A stretch of DNA of 47,160 nt from Umezawaea endophytica (GTDB taxonomy: Bacteria > Actinomycetota > Actinomycetes > Mycobacteriales > Pseudonocardiaceae). The stretch covers positions 142,183 to 189,342 of the forward strand of contig NZ_JANYMP010000005.1 in assembly GCF_025061645.1 (NCBI RefSeq), in the 5' to 3' direction. Made by a program: the position numbers and the translations under genes. The notes beneath the pieces were generated by a model. The model searched no databases, was not told where the DNA came from, and saw only the letters and a list, made by a program, of their open reading frames with translations. The stretch's first letter is position 1. The number at the start of each line of letters is the position of its first letter. This document shows positions 23,296-31,936 of this stretch, piece by piece.

Positions 23296-24030
23296 ATGAC
23301 CTTCGACCAGGTGCGCCGCGACTGGACCCGGCTCGGCGAAGCGGATCCGCTGTGGGCGGTGCACGTCGCGCCGGACAAGCGCGGCGGCCGGTGGGACGTC
23401 GACCAGTTCCTCAAACTGGGGCGGCGGGACGTCGCGGTCGCCCGCGAGTGGCTGGCCCGGCTCGACCTGCCGGTGACCTGGCGGCGGGTGCTGGACTTCG
23501 GGTGCGGGGCGGGGCGGCTGTCGCAGGCGCTGGCCGAGCACGCCGAGGAGGTCGTCGGCGTGGACGTCTCGCCGCCGATGCTCGCCACCGCCGAGAAGCT
23601 CGACCGCAGCGGCGGGAAGTGCCGGTTCGTCCACAACGACACGCCGGACCTGCGCCGGTTCCCCGACGGCGATTTCGACCTGGTCTACACGGAACTGGTG
23701 TTGCAGCACCTGCCGCGCGCGGCGATCGAGGGCTACCTGGCGGAGTTCCTGCGCGTGCTGCGCCCCGGTGGCGTGGCGGTGTTGCAGTGCACCACCAGTC
23801 CGTTGTGGACGCTCAGGGGCGTGCTGTGGCGGTTCGCGCCCTACCGCCTGGTGGCCTGGGGGCAGCGCGTCGTGCTGCGCTACCCGGCGCCGATGCGGAT
23901 GACCCCGCTGGCACCGGACCGGCTCGGCGCCGTCGTCGCCGAGCACGGCGGCGAGGTCGTCGACAGCGTGTCCGAGGACATCCCGGCCAGCCACTGGCGG
24001 TCCACGAGATACGTCGTCCGCAAGAGGTGA
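23296..24030 (+). CDS. Class I SAM-dependent methyltransferase
   Basis: A 244-residue Methyltransf_11/25-type enzyme. The SAM-binding motif I is VLDFGCGAGRLSQ, the acidic loop is VVGVDVSPPML, and motif IV-V is FDLVYTELVLQHL with LRVLRPGGVAVLQ. The N-terminus WTRLGEADPLWAVH is typical of small-molecule or sugar methyltransferases. It lies inside the AftD operon, overlapping the AftD start by GTGA. Methylation of a cell-wall sugar or lipid intermediate is an inference. Confidence 0.92.
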   Translation: MTFDQVRRDWTRLGEADPLWAVHVAPDKRGGRWDVDQFLKLGRRDVAVAREWLARLDLPVTWRRVLDFGCGAGRLSQALAEHAEEVVGVDVSPPMLATAEKLDRSGGKCRFVHNDTPDLRRFPDGDFDLVYTELVLQHLPRAAIEGYLAEFLRVLRPGGVAVLQCTTSPLWTLRGVLWRFAPYRLVAWGQRVVLRYPAPMRMTPLAPDRLGAVVAEHGGEVVDSVSEDIPASHWRSTRYVVRKR

Positions 24031-27000
24031 CGCGCGTCCGGGCCGCCGTGGGCCTGCTCCGCAACCCCACGGCGTGGATCATGGCGGGTCTCGTGCTGCT
24101 GTCGTTCCTGCAACGCCCCGGCCGCACGACCTTCGACACCAAGCTCGACCTGGTGGTCGACCCGATCGCGTTCCTCGGCCGCGCGCTGCACCTGTGGAAC
24201 CCGGCGGCCAGCGGCGGCGAGTTGCAGAACCAGGCGTACGGCTACCTGTTCCCGATGGGGCCGTACTTCGCGCTGTGCCAGGTGTTGGGGATGCCGCCGT
24301 GGATCGCCCAGCGCCTGTGGTGCGCGCTGCTGCTGTGCGCCGCGTTCGGCGGTGTCCTCGCCGTGGCGCGCGCGTTGCGGATCGGCAGCGCACCGGCGCA
24401 GTACCTGGGGGCCGTCGCCTACGCGCTGGCACCGCGGATGCTCACCGAGATCGGCCCGCTGTCGGCGGAGATGGTCGCCGCCGTGATGCTGCCGTGGATC
24501 CTGCTGCCCCTGGTCAAGGCCGACCGGATCGGGTCGCCGCGGCGGGCGGCGGGGCTGTCCGGGCTGGCGACCCTCGGCGTCGGCGGGATGAACGGCGCGC
24601 TGGTGCTCACGGTCCTGCTGCTGCCCGGACTGTGGCTGCTGACCCGGCGGTGGACCGTCCGGCACGTCCGGCTCGTGCTCTGGTGGTGCGCGTCCGTGGT
24701 GGCGGCCGTGCTGTGGTGGCTGCTGCCGCTGATGCTGCTGGGCGAGTACAGCCTGCCGTTCGTCGACTACGTCGAGTCCGCCGCCAACACCACGGCGCCG
24801 ACGTCGCTGTTCCAGGTCCTGCGCGGCACCAACCAGTGGGTCGCCTACGTCGTGCAGGGCAGCCCGTGGTGGCCGTCCGGCTTCCTGCTGGTCGACAACC
24901 CGGTCCTGATGCTGGCCACCGGGCTCGTCGCGGCGGTCGGCCTCGCCGGACTGGTCCGGCGGGGGCTGCCGGAGCGGCTGTTCCTGACGATCGGCGTCGT
25001 CGCGGGCGTCACCGTGATGACCATCGGCTACGTCGGGGCGCTCGACAGCCCGCTGTCCCACACCGTCCGCGCGCTGCTGGACGGTCCGCTGGCCCCGCTG
25101 CGCAACGTGCACAAGTTCGAGCCCGGACTGCGGCTGCCGTTGATGCTCGCGTTCACGCACGCCGTGTCGGGCCTGAGGTTCCCGGCCGCCGCGGGCAAGG
25201 CGTTCGCGGGCCGGGCGAGGCTCGCCGTCGGTGTCGTGCTGGTGGCCGTGATGGCCGTGCCCGCGTGGACGTTCACGCTGCGGCCGGGGCCGGGGTGGCA
25301 GGAGATCCCGGAGTACTGGCGTTCCGCGATGACGTGGCTGGCCGACAACGACCCGGACGCCCGCACGCTCCTGCTGCCCGGCACCGGCTTCGGCGAGTAC
25401 ACCTGGGGCAAGACGGTCGACGAGCCCGCGCAGGCGCTGGCCAGGTCCCCCTGGGCGCTGCGCAGCCAGATCCCGCTGGGCTCGGAGGGCAACACCCGGC
25501 TGATGGACGCGGTCGAGGACGCGCTCGCCGACGGCCGCGGCGCACCGGGGCTCGCCGACTTCCTCGCCCGGTCCGGGCACCGGTTCCTGCTGGTGCGCAA
25601 CGACATCGACCGCGTCTCCACCGACGCTCCACCGGTCACGGTGCTGCGCGACGCGCTGGCCCGCTCCGCCGGCATCGAGCGGGTGAAGACGTTCGGCCCG
25701 GTCGTCGAGCCGGGTGAGCACCCGGTGGTCGGCTCGATCGACCTCGACGCCGCTGACGCGCCCGCGCTGGAGGTCTACGAGGTGAAGCGGTCGGTGCCGC
25801 GCGCGGTCGCGGTGCACGCCGAGGACCTCGCGACGGTGAGCGGCGGCCCGGAATCCCTGTTGCCGCTGCTCGACTCCGGCGTGCTGAGGGGCGATCGTCC
25901 CGCCGTCCTGGCCGGTGACGGCGGCGCGCCGGGGAGCCGGGACTGGCTCGTCACCGACGGTCTGCGCCACCGCGAGCGCAACGTCGGGCGGATGCGCGAC
26001 AACGTGAGCCAGACGCTCACCCCCGACGAGCGGCCCAGGCAGGACCGGCCCGCGTCGGACATCCTGCCGTTCCCCGGTCCTGAGCACCTGACGGTCGCGG
26101 CCTACCGGGGGATCCGCGGCGTCACCGCGTCGAGTTCGGCGAGCTACGCGGACTCCGTCAGGGCGTCCGACCCGTCGTCCATGCCGTTCGCCGCGATCGA
26201 CGGGGACCCCTACAGCGCCTGGCAGTCCTCCACCTTCGACGGGCCTGCCGGGCAGTGGCTCGAAGTCGGCCTGGACACGCCACGGGTGGTCGACCAGGTG
26301 TCGCTGCGGATGGTGGACGACATCCGGGTCGGCTGGCCGGTCACCCGGATCAGGATCACCACCGACTCGGGTTCCCGCGAGCACGAGGTCGCCAGGGGCG
26401 CCGGGGAGCAGGTGTTCCCGGTGTCGCCGGGGCTCACGAGCCGGGTCCGGGTCACCGTGCTGTCGGTGGCGGCGGAGTTGACCAGCGGCTCCGTCGGCAT
26501 CGCCGAGCTGTCGGTGCCGGGTGTGACCGCCCAGCGGGCGCTGCGGGTGCCCACCGACGTCCAGCCCGATCCCGCGCAGCGGACGAGCTTCGTGTTCAGC
26601 CGCGGCTCCCAGCCGCGCTACTCGTGCACGGGCACCGACGGCGACCAGCGGTGCGACGTGGGGCTGTCCAGGAGCGGTGAGGAGCCGAACGGGATCCACC
26701 GGCTCTTCCGCACCCGCGAGGACGCGAACTACCGTCTCGAAGGGACGGTCCTGCCGACCGTCGGCGGCGTTCTCCCCGTCACCGCACCGGGTCTGACCGT
26801 CTCCAGCACCACCCAGCTCGCCGGTGACCCGGCCGCCGCGCCGCTGGCCGCGGTCGACGTGAACCCGGCCACGACGTGGATCGCCGACTACACCGACGAG
26901 GAACCCACGCTGCGCCTGAGCTGGCCCGCCGCCCGTGACGTCACCGGCCTGCGGCTGACGACGTCGGAGCTGTCCGGCGCGTCCCGCCCCACCGAGGTGC

Positions 27001-28223
27001 AGATCACCACCCCGGAGCTGAGCCGGACCGTGCCGGTGTTCTCCGACGGCTCGGTCGACTTCGCCGCGACCACCGACCGGCTGGACATCACCGTCAAGAA
27101 GAGCGAGGGCGTCGCCGACCGCGTCCCCGGACCGGTGGGCATCAGCGACGTGGAGGTCGTCGGCGCGCCCGACCTGGTGCGGCCGATCCCCCTGGACACC
27201 CCGTTCACCGTGCCGTGCGGCTCCGGCCCGGCCGTCACCATCGACGGAACCGCTTACGCCACCACGGTTTCCGGCACGCTGCGGGACGTGTTCCAGCACC
27301 GCCCGCTGCCGCTGGGCACCTGCCGGGACCTCGTCGAGGGCGTCGACCTCGGCGGCCGGGAGCACGAGGTGAGCACGGCCCGGTCGACGTCCTTCGTGGT
27401 GCAGGACCTCACCCTGCTGCCCAGCACCACGCCCGCCGACCAGCCGCGGCCGGGCACGCGCGCGATCGACTTCGAGCAGTGGGGCGTCGCGCACCGGGAA
27501 CTGCGGGTGGACGCCGGACCGGCCGCGGTGCTCAGCATCCCGGAGAACGCGAACGACGGCTGGGTGGCGGAGGTCGACGGGAAACCGCTGGCCCGCACCA
27601 GGATCGACGGCTGGCAGCAGGCCTGGGTGCTGCCCGCCGGTGGCGCGGCGACCGTGGTACTGGACTTCGAGCCCGACACCACCTACCGGCAGCGGCTCCT
27701 GGTCGGCGCCGTCGCCGCCGCGCTGCTCCTGCTGCTCACGCTGGTGCCCGTGCGCCGCCGCGTCCGGATCACCACCTCACCCGGCGGCGGGAGGTGGGTG
27801 CCGGTGGCGCTGGTGGTCCTGCTCGCGGCCGTCGGCGGTGTCCTCCCGGTCGTCCTGCTGATCGCGAGCCTGCTCGTCCGCGCCGTGGCCCAGCGGTACG
27901 CCGTGCGGTTCAACGTCACCGCGTTGACCGTCGTCACCGGGATGGCGACCGCCACCGGGATCGCGGTCGTCGGCCGCCTCCAGGGGCACGGCCAGGACTG
28001 GGCGTACGAGACGGCCACGCAGGCCGCCATCCTCGTCGCTCTGGCCGCGGCGGTGTCACCGTGCCTCGACTGGTTCGACGCGGGACCGGAACTCGACCAG
28101 GGCCCCGAAGCACACCAGCAGGGCGGTGGCGGTGACGGCGCCGGTGACGACCTGGACCGCCGACCCGTGCCACCAGCCCAAGACGAGCACCACCTCGAAC
28201 CCGACCGCCAGCCAGGTCAGTGA
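24027..28223 (+). CDS. aftD: AftD-like alpha-(1->3)-arabinofuranosyltransferase
   Basis: A 1398-residue membrane glycosyltransferase of the DUF3367/AftD family. In mycobacteria AftD adds branching arabinofuranose from decaprenyl-phosphoarabinose during arabinogalactan/lipoarabinomannan assembly. The N-terminal GT-C part (about 1-420) shows TTFDTKLDLVVDPIAFLGRA and many membrane helices. Two discoidin-like carbohydrate-binding modules follow (about 690-825 and 910-1040), then a beta domain and about four C-terminal helices (1220-1355). The start GTG at 24027 overlaps the methyltransferase stop (GTGA). The last roughly 55 codons (28056-28223) are antisense to the flippase gene. They read as a low-complexity Asp/Pro/Gln tail, probably a run-on after the last helix. 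Confidence 0.93.
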   Translation: MTRVRAAVGLLRNPTAWIMAGLVLLSFLQRPGRTTFDTKLDLVVDPIAFLGRALHLWNPAASGGELQNQAYGYLFPMGPYFALCQVLGMPPWIAQRLWCALLLCAAFGGVLAVARALRIGSAPAQYLGAVAYALAPRMLTEIGPLSAEMVAAVMLPWILLPLVKADRIGSPRRAAGLSGLATLGVGGMNGALVLTVLLLPGLWLLTRRWTVRHVRLVLWWCASVVAAVLWWLLPLMLLGEYSLPFVDYVESAANTTAPTSLFQVLRGTNQWVAYVVQGSPWWPSGFLLVDNPVLMLATGLVAAVGLAGLVRRGLPERLFLTIGVVAGVTVMTIGYVGALDSPLSHTVRALLDGPLAPLRNVHKFEPGLRLPLMLAFTHAVSGLRFPAAAGKAFAGRARLAVGVVLVAVMAVPAWTFTLRPGPGWQEIPEYWRSAMTWLADNDPDARTLLLPGTGFGEYTWGKTVDEPAQALARSPWALRSQIPLGSEGNTRLMDAVEDALADGRGAPGLADFLARSGHRFLLVRNDIDRVSTDAPPVTVLRDALARSAGIERVKTFGPVVEPGEHPVVGSIDLDAADAPALEVYEVKRSVPRAVAVHAEDLATVSGGPESLLPLLDSGVLRGDRPAVLAGDGGAPGSRDWLVTDGLRHRERNVGRMRDNVSQTLTPDERPRQDRPASDILPFPGPEHLTVAAYRGIRGVTASSSASYADSVRASDPSSMPFAAIDGDPYSAWQSSTFDGPAGQWLEVGLDTPRVVDQVSLRMVDDIRVGWPVTRIRITTDSGSREHEVARGAGEQVFPVSPGLTSRVRVTVLSVAAELTSGSVGIAELSVPGVTAQRALRVPTDVQPDPAQRTSFVFSRGSQPRYSCTGTDGDQRCDVGLSRSGEEPNGIHRLFRTREDANYRLEGTVLPTVGGVLPVTAPGLTVSSTTQLAGDPAAAPLAAVDVNPATTWIADYTDEEPTLRLSWPAARDVTGLRLTTSELSGASRPTEVQITTPELSRTVPVFSDGSVDFAATTDRLDITVKKSEGVADRVPGPVGISDVEVVGAPDLVRPIPLDTPFTVPCGSGPAVTIDGTAYATTVSGTLRDVFQHRPLPLGTCRDLVEGVDLGGREHEVSTARSTSFVVQDLTLLPSTTPADQPRPGTRAIDFEQWGVAHRELRVDAGPAAVLSIPENANDGWVAEVDGKPLARTRIDGWQQAWVLPAGGAATVVLDFEPDTTYRQRLLVGAVAAALLLLLTLVPVRRRVRITTSPGGGRWVPVALVVLLAAVGGVLPVVLLIASLLVRAVAQRYAVRFNVTALTVVTGMATATGIAVVGRLQGHGQDWAYETATQAAILVALAAAVSPCLDWFDAGPELDQGPEAHQQGGGGDGAGDDLDRRPVPPAQDEHHLEPDRQPGQ

Positions 28224-29261
28224 CGTGGACCGGCGGTCGGCGCCCGCGATCCTGGAGTACAGCAGGATCTGCACGAGTGCCAGCAGCGACCCGACCAGGG
28301 CGAACGGCCACACCGGGAGGCCGCTGGACGCGTACTTCGCACCGCCGACGAGCGACACGACCGTGCGGCCGAACAGCGCGCACCCCAGCACCACCACCGC
28401 GTCCACGGCGGCGCAGACGCCCAGCGCGATCGGCACGATCCGACGGCGGGCCTCCTCGTCGGCCAGCCTGGGCAGGACGACGACGGCGACGGCGTACGGC
28501 AGCCAGTAGGCGATCTTGGTGATCACCGAGCCCACCGCGTACTCCCCCGCCGCGCCCGCGGGCAGGCTGTGCCTGGCCAGCACCAGGTCCAGGTTCACCA
28601 GCAGCACCAGCGCCAGCAGGGCCTGCACGGCGTGCAGCACGTCGCGCACGTGCCCCGCGCCGCGCGGTCCGGGCAGCGGTCGGCCGCAGATCAACCAGCC
28701 CGTGCAGGCGACGAGGAGCGACCCGAGGAGCGTCCCGGCGAACGCCCCGGTCGGTGTGCGGAACACGAGCAGGCCCGCCAGCGTGCCGCCGACCCGCCCG
28801 ATCCCCTCGGTCGCGATCAGCCTGGCCATGGACCGGAACCGCTGGGTGCCCTGGAGGACCCCGTAACAGAGGCCTACCAGGGTGATCGGCGCGAGCGAGC
28901 AGGCGAGCAGCAGCACCGCCCACGGCCCCGGCAGGTGCAGCAGGGCCATCAGCACGGGCGCGGCGGCCAGCGCGGCGGCCAGGACGGCGGCACCGGTCAT
29001 CAGGCCGAGCGTGACCAGTGGGCCGCGGTCCTGCTCCGGTGCGCGCGCCACCCGCAGGGCGACCACGGTCTGGAGGCCCATCGCGGGCACCGCGCCGATC
29101 GCCAGCACCGCCAGCAGCGAGCCCAGTTCACCGAAGACCGGCGGCGCGAGCAGCCGCGCGGCGATCAGCGTGAGCAGGTAGCTGGCGACGTTGCTGCCCG
29201 CGAAGGCGACCGCGACGGCGACCGCGTCGAGGCGTGTCCTGGCCGGAAGTGCGTCCGCCAT
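28056..29261 (-). CDS. Oligosaccharide flippase-like membrane protein (MOP superfamily)
   Basis: A 401-residue protein with about twelve membrane helices. The N-terminal segment (AVAVAFAGSNVASYLLTLIA, then RLLAPPVFGELGSL) is typical of polysaccharide biosynthesis/Wzx-like flippases. Later PYAVAVVVLPRLAD matches the mid-protein helix of the family. It probably moves a lipid-linked sugar or other lipid across the membrane. It runs against the AftD gene with an unusually long 168-bp 3' overlap, and divergently from the 551-residue membrane protein. Start ATG 29261 has only a weak GGGGA ribosome-binding site. Confidence 0.87.
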   Translation of the reverse strand: MADALPARTRLDAVAVAVAFAGSNVASYLLTLIAARLLAPPVFGELGSLLAVLAIGAVPAMGLQTVVALRVARAPEQDRGPLVTLGLMTGAAVLAAALAAAPVLMALLHLPGPWAVLLLACSLAPITLVGLCYGVLQGTQRFRSMARLIATEGIGRVGGTLAGLLVFRTPTGAFAGTLLGSLLVACTGWLICGRPLPGPRGAGHVRDVLHAVQALLALVLLVNLDLVLARHSLPAGAAGEYAVGSVITKIAYWLPYAVAVVVLPRLADEEARRRIVPIALGVCAAVDAVVVLGCALFGRTVVSLVGGAKYASSGLPVWPFALVGSLLALVQILLYSRIAGADRRSTSLTWLAVGFEVVLVLGWWHGSAVQVVTGAVTATALLVCFGALVEFRSRVEPVEAR

Positions 29262-29362
29262 CGGCTTCGTCCCCTATGTTCGAGGTTACCGCGGGGTAGT
29301 GCTCGGGGAACCTTAGTCCCGCGGTCTCGGTTCCGGGACCGCCGAAGTGGAGCGGTGGTGCG

Positions 29363-31018
29363 ATGCGGCTGGTCCTGCCCGCGGTGTCCGCCGCGCTCGC
29401 GCTGCTCGTGCTCACCCCGCTGCTCGGCCGCGGCTTCGTCCTGAACTACGACATGGTGTTCACGCCGGACCAGCCGCTCCTGCCCGACGGTCTCGGCCTC
29501 GGCTCGGCGCTGCCCCGCTCGGTGCCTGCGGACGCGGTGATGTCGTTCGCGACCGCGCTGCTGCCGGGGGACGTCGTCCAGAAGGTCGTGCTGCTGGCGG
29601 CCCTGTTCGCCGGTCCGCTCGGCGCGGGCAGGCTCGTGCCCACGGACTCGGTCGCGATCCGGGTCGTCGCCGCGGTCTGGTACGGGTGGAGCCCGTACGT
29701 GGCCGAGCGGCTCTTCATGGGCCACTGGCCGTACCTGGTCGCCTACGCCTGCCTGCCGTGGATCGCGGCGGCCGGGCTCGCGGTGCGCAGGGGTGAGCAC
29801 GGTGCGCTGCCGAAGCTGGTGCTGGCCTGCGTCCCCGCCGTCCTGACCCCGACCGGCGGGATCCTCGCCGCCGTGCTGGCGGTCGTGTGCTCCGGCCGCC
29901 GCGCCCTCCGGGTCACCGTGCCGGTCGTGGTCCTGCTGAACCTGCCGTGGTTCCTGCCCTCCGTGCTGCGCCCGGACGGCTCGCTGTCCAGTCCGGACGG
30001 TGTCGGCGCGTTCGCCGCCAGGGTCGAGGGCTGGGGGTCGCCGGTCACGAGCGTGCTCGGCCTCGGTGGTATCTGGAACGCCGAGGTGGTGCCAGGCAGC
30101 CGGGCGATGCCGCTGGTACCGGTGCTCACCCTGCTGTCGGTCGCGGTGGCGCTGGTGGGGCTGCGGTCGCTGGCGCCGCGTTGGGGCGTCGCGCCGGCGC
30201 GGTCGTTCGTCCTCCTGGGCGCGGTCGGCGTCGCGGTCGCGGTGTTCGGCACCCTGCCGGGAGGTGGTGACGTGCTGGCGTGGGCGGTGTCGCACGTCCC
30301 CGGTGCCGGTCTGCTGCGGGACTCGCAGAAGTGGGTCGCGTGGTGGGCGCTCCCGCTCGCGCTCGGTGTCGCCCTGGGCGTCGAGGCGGCGGGGAAGCAC
30401 CTCGCCAACCGGGCGGCGCTGGTGTCGCTGGCGGCGCTGCTCCCGCTCGTCACGATGCCCGACCTCGCCTGGGGAGGCTTGGGGCGCCTGGAGGTCGTGG
30501 ACTACCCGGCCGACTGGAGCGCCGTGCGCGCCGTGCTGGAGGCGGACGACCGGCCGGGCGACGTGCTGTCCCTGCCGATGTCCGCGTTCCGGCGGTTCGC
30601 CTGGAACGGCGACCGGACCCAGCTCGACCCGGCGCCCCGGTTCCTGCCCAGGACGGTCGTCATCGACGACGTCGTGCACGTCGGCGGTGAACCGGTGTCC
30701 GGAGAGGACGGTCGGGCCGCGGCGATCCGCGGTGCGCTGGCCCGGAACGACGATCTGGGCGCGGTCGGGATCGGCTGGGTGCTGGTGGAGCACGGGACAC
30801 CCGGCGCCGTCGATCCCCGCGTGCTCGACGGTCTCCAGGAGGTGTGGTCCGGGCCGTGGCTGACCCTCTACCGGGTGCCGGGCGTGATCGCGCCACCACC
30901 GCCCGGAGCGCCCGCACCCCCTGTGCTGGCAGGAGATCTGGCCGCGCTGGCACTGGTCGCATCCGGCCTATTGTGGCTGCTGTTACCAGCCGGTAGATTC
31001 AGGCGGCCTGGCCGCTAA
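29363..31018 (+). CDS. Multi-pass envelope membrane protein, GT-C-like
   Basis: A 551-residue membrane protein with about twelve hydrophobic helices. An early loop has LNYDMVFTPDQPLLP, where the Asp following helix 1 recalls the GT-C catalytic position. It resembles AftD-type N-terminal regions in style (WYGWSPYVAERLFMGHWPYLVAY) but lacks the binding modules. A short soluble C-terminal domain and a final helix (LAALALVASGLLWLL) follow. By gene content it may correspond to M. tuberculosis Rv0226c, which is an inference. GGAG precedes the ATG at 29363. It is followed within 20 nt by the DUF2613 gene. Confidence 0.82.
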   Translation: MRLVLPAVSAALALLVLTPLLGRGFVLNYDMVFTPDQPLLPDGLGLGSALPRSVPADAVMSFATALLPGDVVQKVVLLAALFAGPLGAGRLVPTDSVAIRVVAAVWYGWSPYVAERLFMGHWPYLVAYACLPWIAAAGLAVRRGEHGALPKLVLACVPAVLTPTGGILAAVLAVVCSGRRALRVTVPVVVLLNLPWFLPSVLRPDGSLSSPDGVGAFAARVEGWGSPVTSVLGLGGIWNAEVVPGSRAMPLVPVLTLLSVAVALVGLRSLAPRWGVAPARSFVLLGAVGVAVAVFGTLPGGGDVLAWAVSHVPGAGLLRDSQKWVAWWALPLALGVALGVEAAGKHLANRAALVSLAALLPLVTMPDLAWGGLGRLEVVDYPADWSAVRAVLEADDRPGDVLSLPMSAFRRFAWNGDRTQLDPAPRFLPRTVVIDDVVHVGGEPVSGEDGRAAAIRGALARNDDLGAVGIGWVLVEHGTPGAVDPRVLDGLQEVWSGPWLTLYRVPGVIAPPPPGAPAPPVLAGDLAALALVASGLLWLLLPAGRFRRPGR

Positions 31019-31038
31019 CGGATAGCCGAGGAGCAAGC

Positions 31039-31206
31039 GTGCGCACAGTGATCGGTGTCCTCATCGCCGTCGTCGCCGGACTCGCGTTCGCGGGAGGCGG
31101 GACGTACGCCCTCGTCAACTCCCTGGTGCCGAACGAGGCGGCCGAGTTGCAGAACGCCCCGGCGGCCAACAACTCGAACGGTGTCGTCAACTACGGCACG
31201 CCGTAA
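31039..31206 (+). CDS. DUF2613 small secreted/membrane protein
   Basis: A 55-residue protein with an N-terminal hydrophobic segment (VIGVLIAVVAGLAFAGGG) and a short polar Asn/Ala-rich tail ending NGVVNYGTP. It matches the DUF2613 family, whose M. tuberculosis member Rv0236A lies next to aftD. A strong GAGGAG Shine-Dalgarno sits 5 nt before the GTG at 31039. It is sandwiched between the 551-residue membrane protein and a methyltransferase, all on the plus strand, and may be a small partner of the arabinosyltransferase machinery (inference). Confidence 0.85.
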   Translation: MRTVIGVLIAVVAGLAFAGGGTYALVNSLVPNEAAELQNAPAANNSNGVVNYGTP

Positions 31207-31207
31207 G

Positions 31208-31936
31208 GTGCCGAGCAGGGCGACGCTGGACCGGTCCGTCCGCCTGTTCAAGGCCTTCCGCGACGAGCAGACCGATCGGGACGCCTTCTACCGGTTGCTG
31301 GCCGACGACTCCGCGCGGCAGGTCGCCGAGTTCACCTCCCTCACGGGCCGGAGCCTGCTCGACGTCGGCGGCGGTCCGGGGTACTTCGCCGACGCCTTCC
31401 GCGCGGCGGGCGCCTACTACGTCGGCCTGGACCCGGACGTCGGCGAACTGTCGGCCCGCGGCGAGTACGCCGACGGGATGATCCGGGCCAGTGGCACCAG
31501 GTTGCCCGTCCGAACGTCCTCAGTGGACGTCTGCTACTCGTCGAACGTGCTGGAGCACGTGGACGAGCCCCGCGCCATGCTCGACGAGATGGTGCGCGTG
31601 ACGAAGCCCGGCGGGACGGTGTTCCTGTCGTTCACGCCGTGGTACTCCCCGTGGGGCGGCCACGAAACCTCGCCGTGGCACTACCTTGGCGGCCACCGCG
31701 CCCGCGGCAGGTTCCGGCGCAAGCACGGCCTGGAGCCCAAGAACCGTTACGGCGAAAGCCTTTTCGCGGTGTCCGTCGGGTCGGCCCTGCGCTGGGCGCG
31801 GAACCACCCGGACGCGGCGCTGGAACGCGCACTCCCCCGGTACCACCCGTGGTGGGCGACCTGGGTCGTGCGCGTCCCGGTGCTCCGCGAGGTCGTGTCC
31901 TGGAACCTCGTGCTGGTCCTGCGGAAGAACCCCTAG
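31208..31936 (+). CDS. Class I SAM-dependent methyltransferase (Rv0224c-like)
   Basis: A 242-residue enzyme. SAM motifs are SLLDVGGGPGYFADAF, YVGLDPDVGEL, VDVCYSSNVLEHV and MVRVTKPGGTVFLSF. A distinctive TPWYSPWGGHETSPWHYL segment and a C-terminal hydrophobic stretch suggest a lipid or membrane substrate. It resembles the methyltransferase Rv0224c that sits beside glycosyltransferase and DUF3068 genes in M. tuberculosis. The GTG at 31208 starts 1 nt after the DUF2613 stop. Its TAG shares CTAG with the convergent DUF3068 gene. Confidence 0.92.
   Translation: MPSRATLDRSVRLFKAFRDEQTDRDAFYRLLADDSARQVAEFTSLTGRSLLDVGGGPGYFADAFRAAGAYYVGLDPDVGELSARGEYADGMIRASGTRLPVRTSSVDVCYSSNVLEHVDEPRAMLDEMVRVTKPGGTVFLSFTPWYSPWGGHETSPWHYLGGHRARGRFRRKHGLEPKNRYGESLFAVSVGSALRWARNHPDAALERALPRYHPWWATWVVRVPVLREVVSWNLVLVLRKNP

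Noticed and set aside
23880-27494. A 1204-codon open frame on the minus strand antisense to the methyltransferase/AftD genes
   Set aside because: Composition is His/Arg/Gln/Pro-rich without domains. It is the usual high-G+C antisense shadow of a real long gene.
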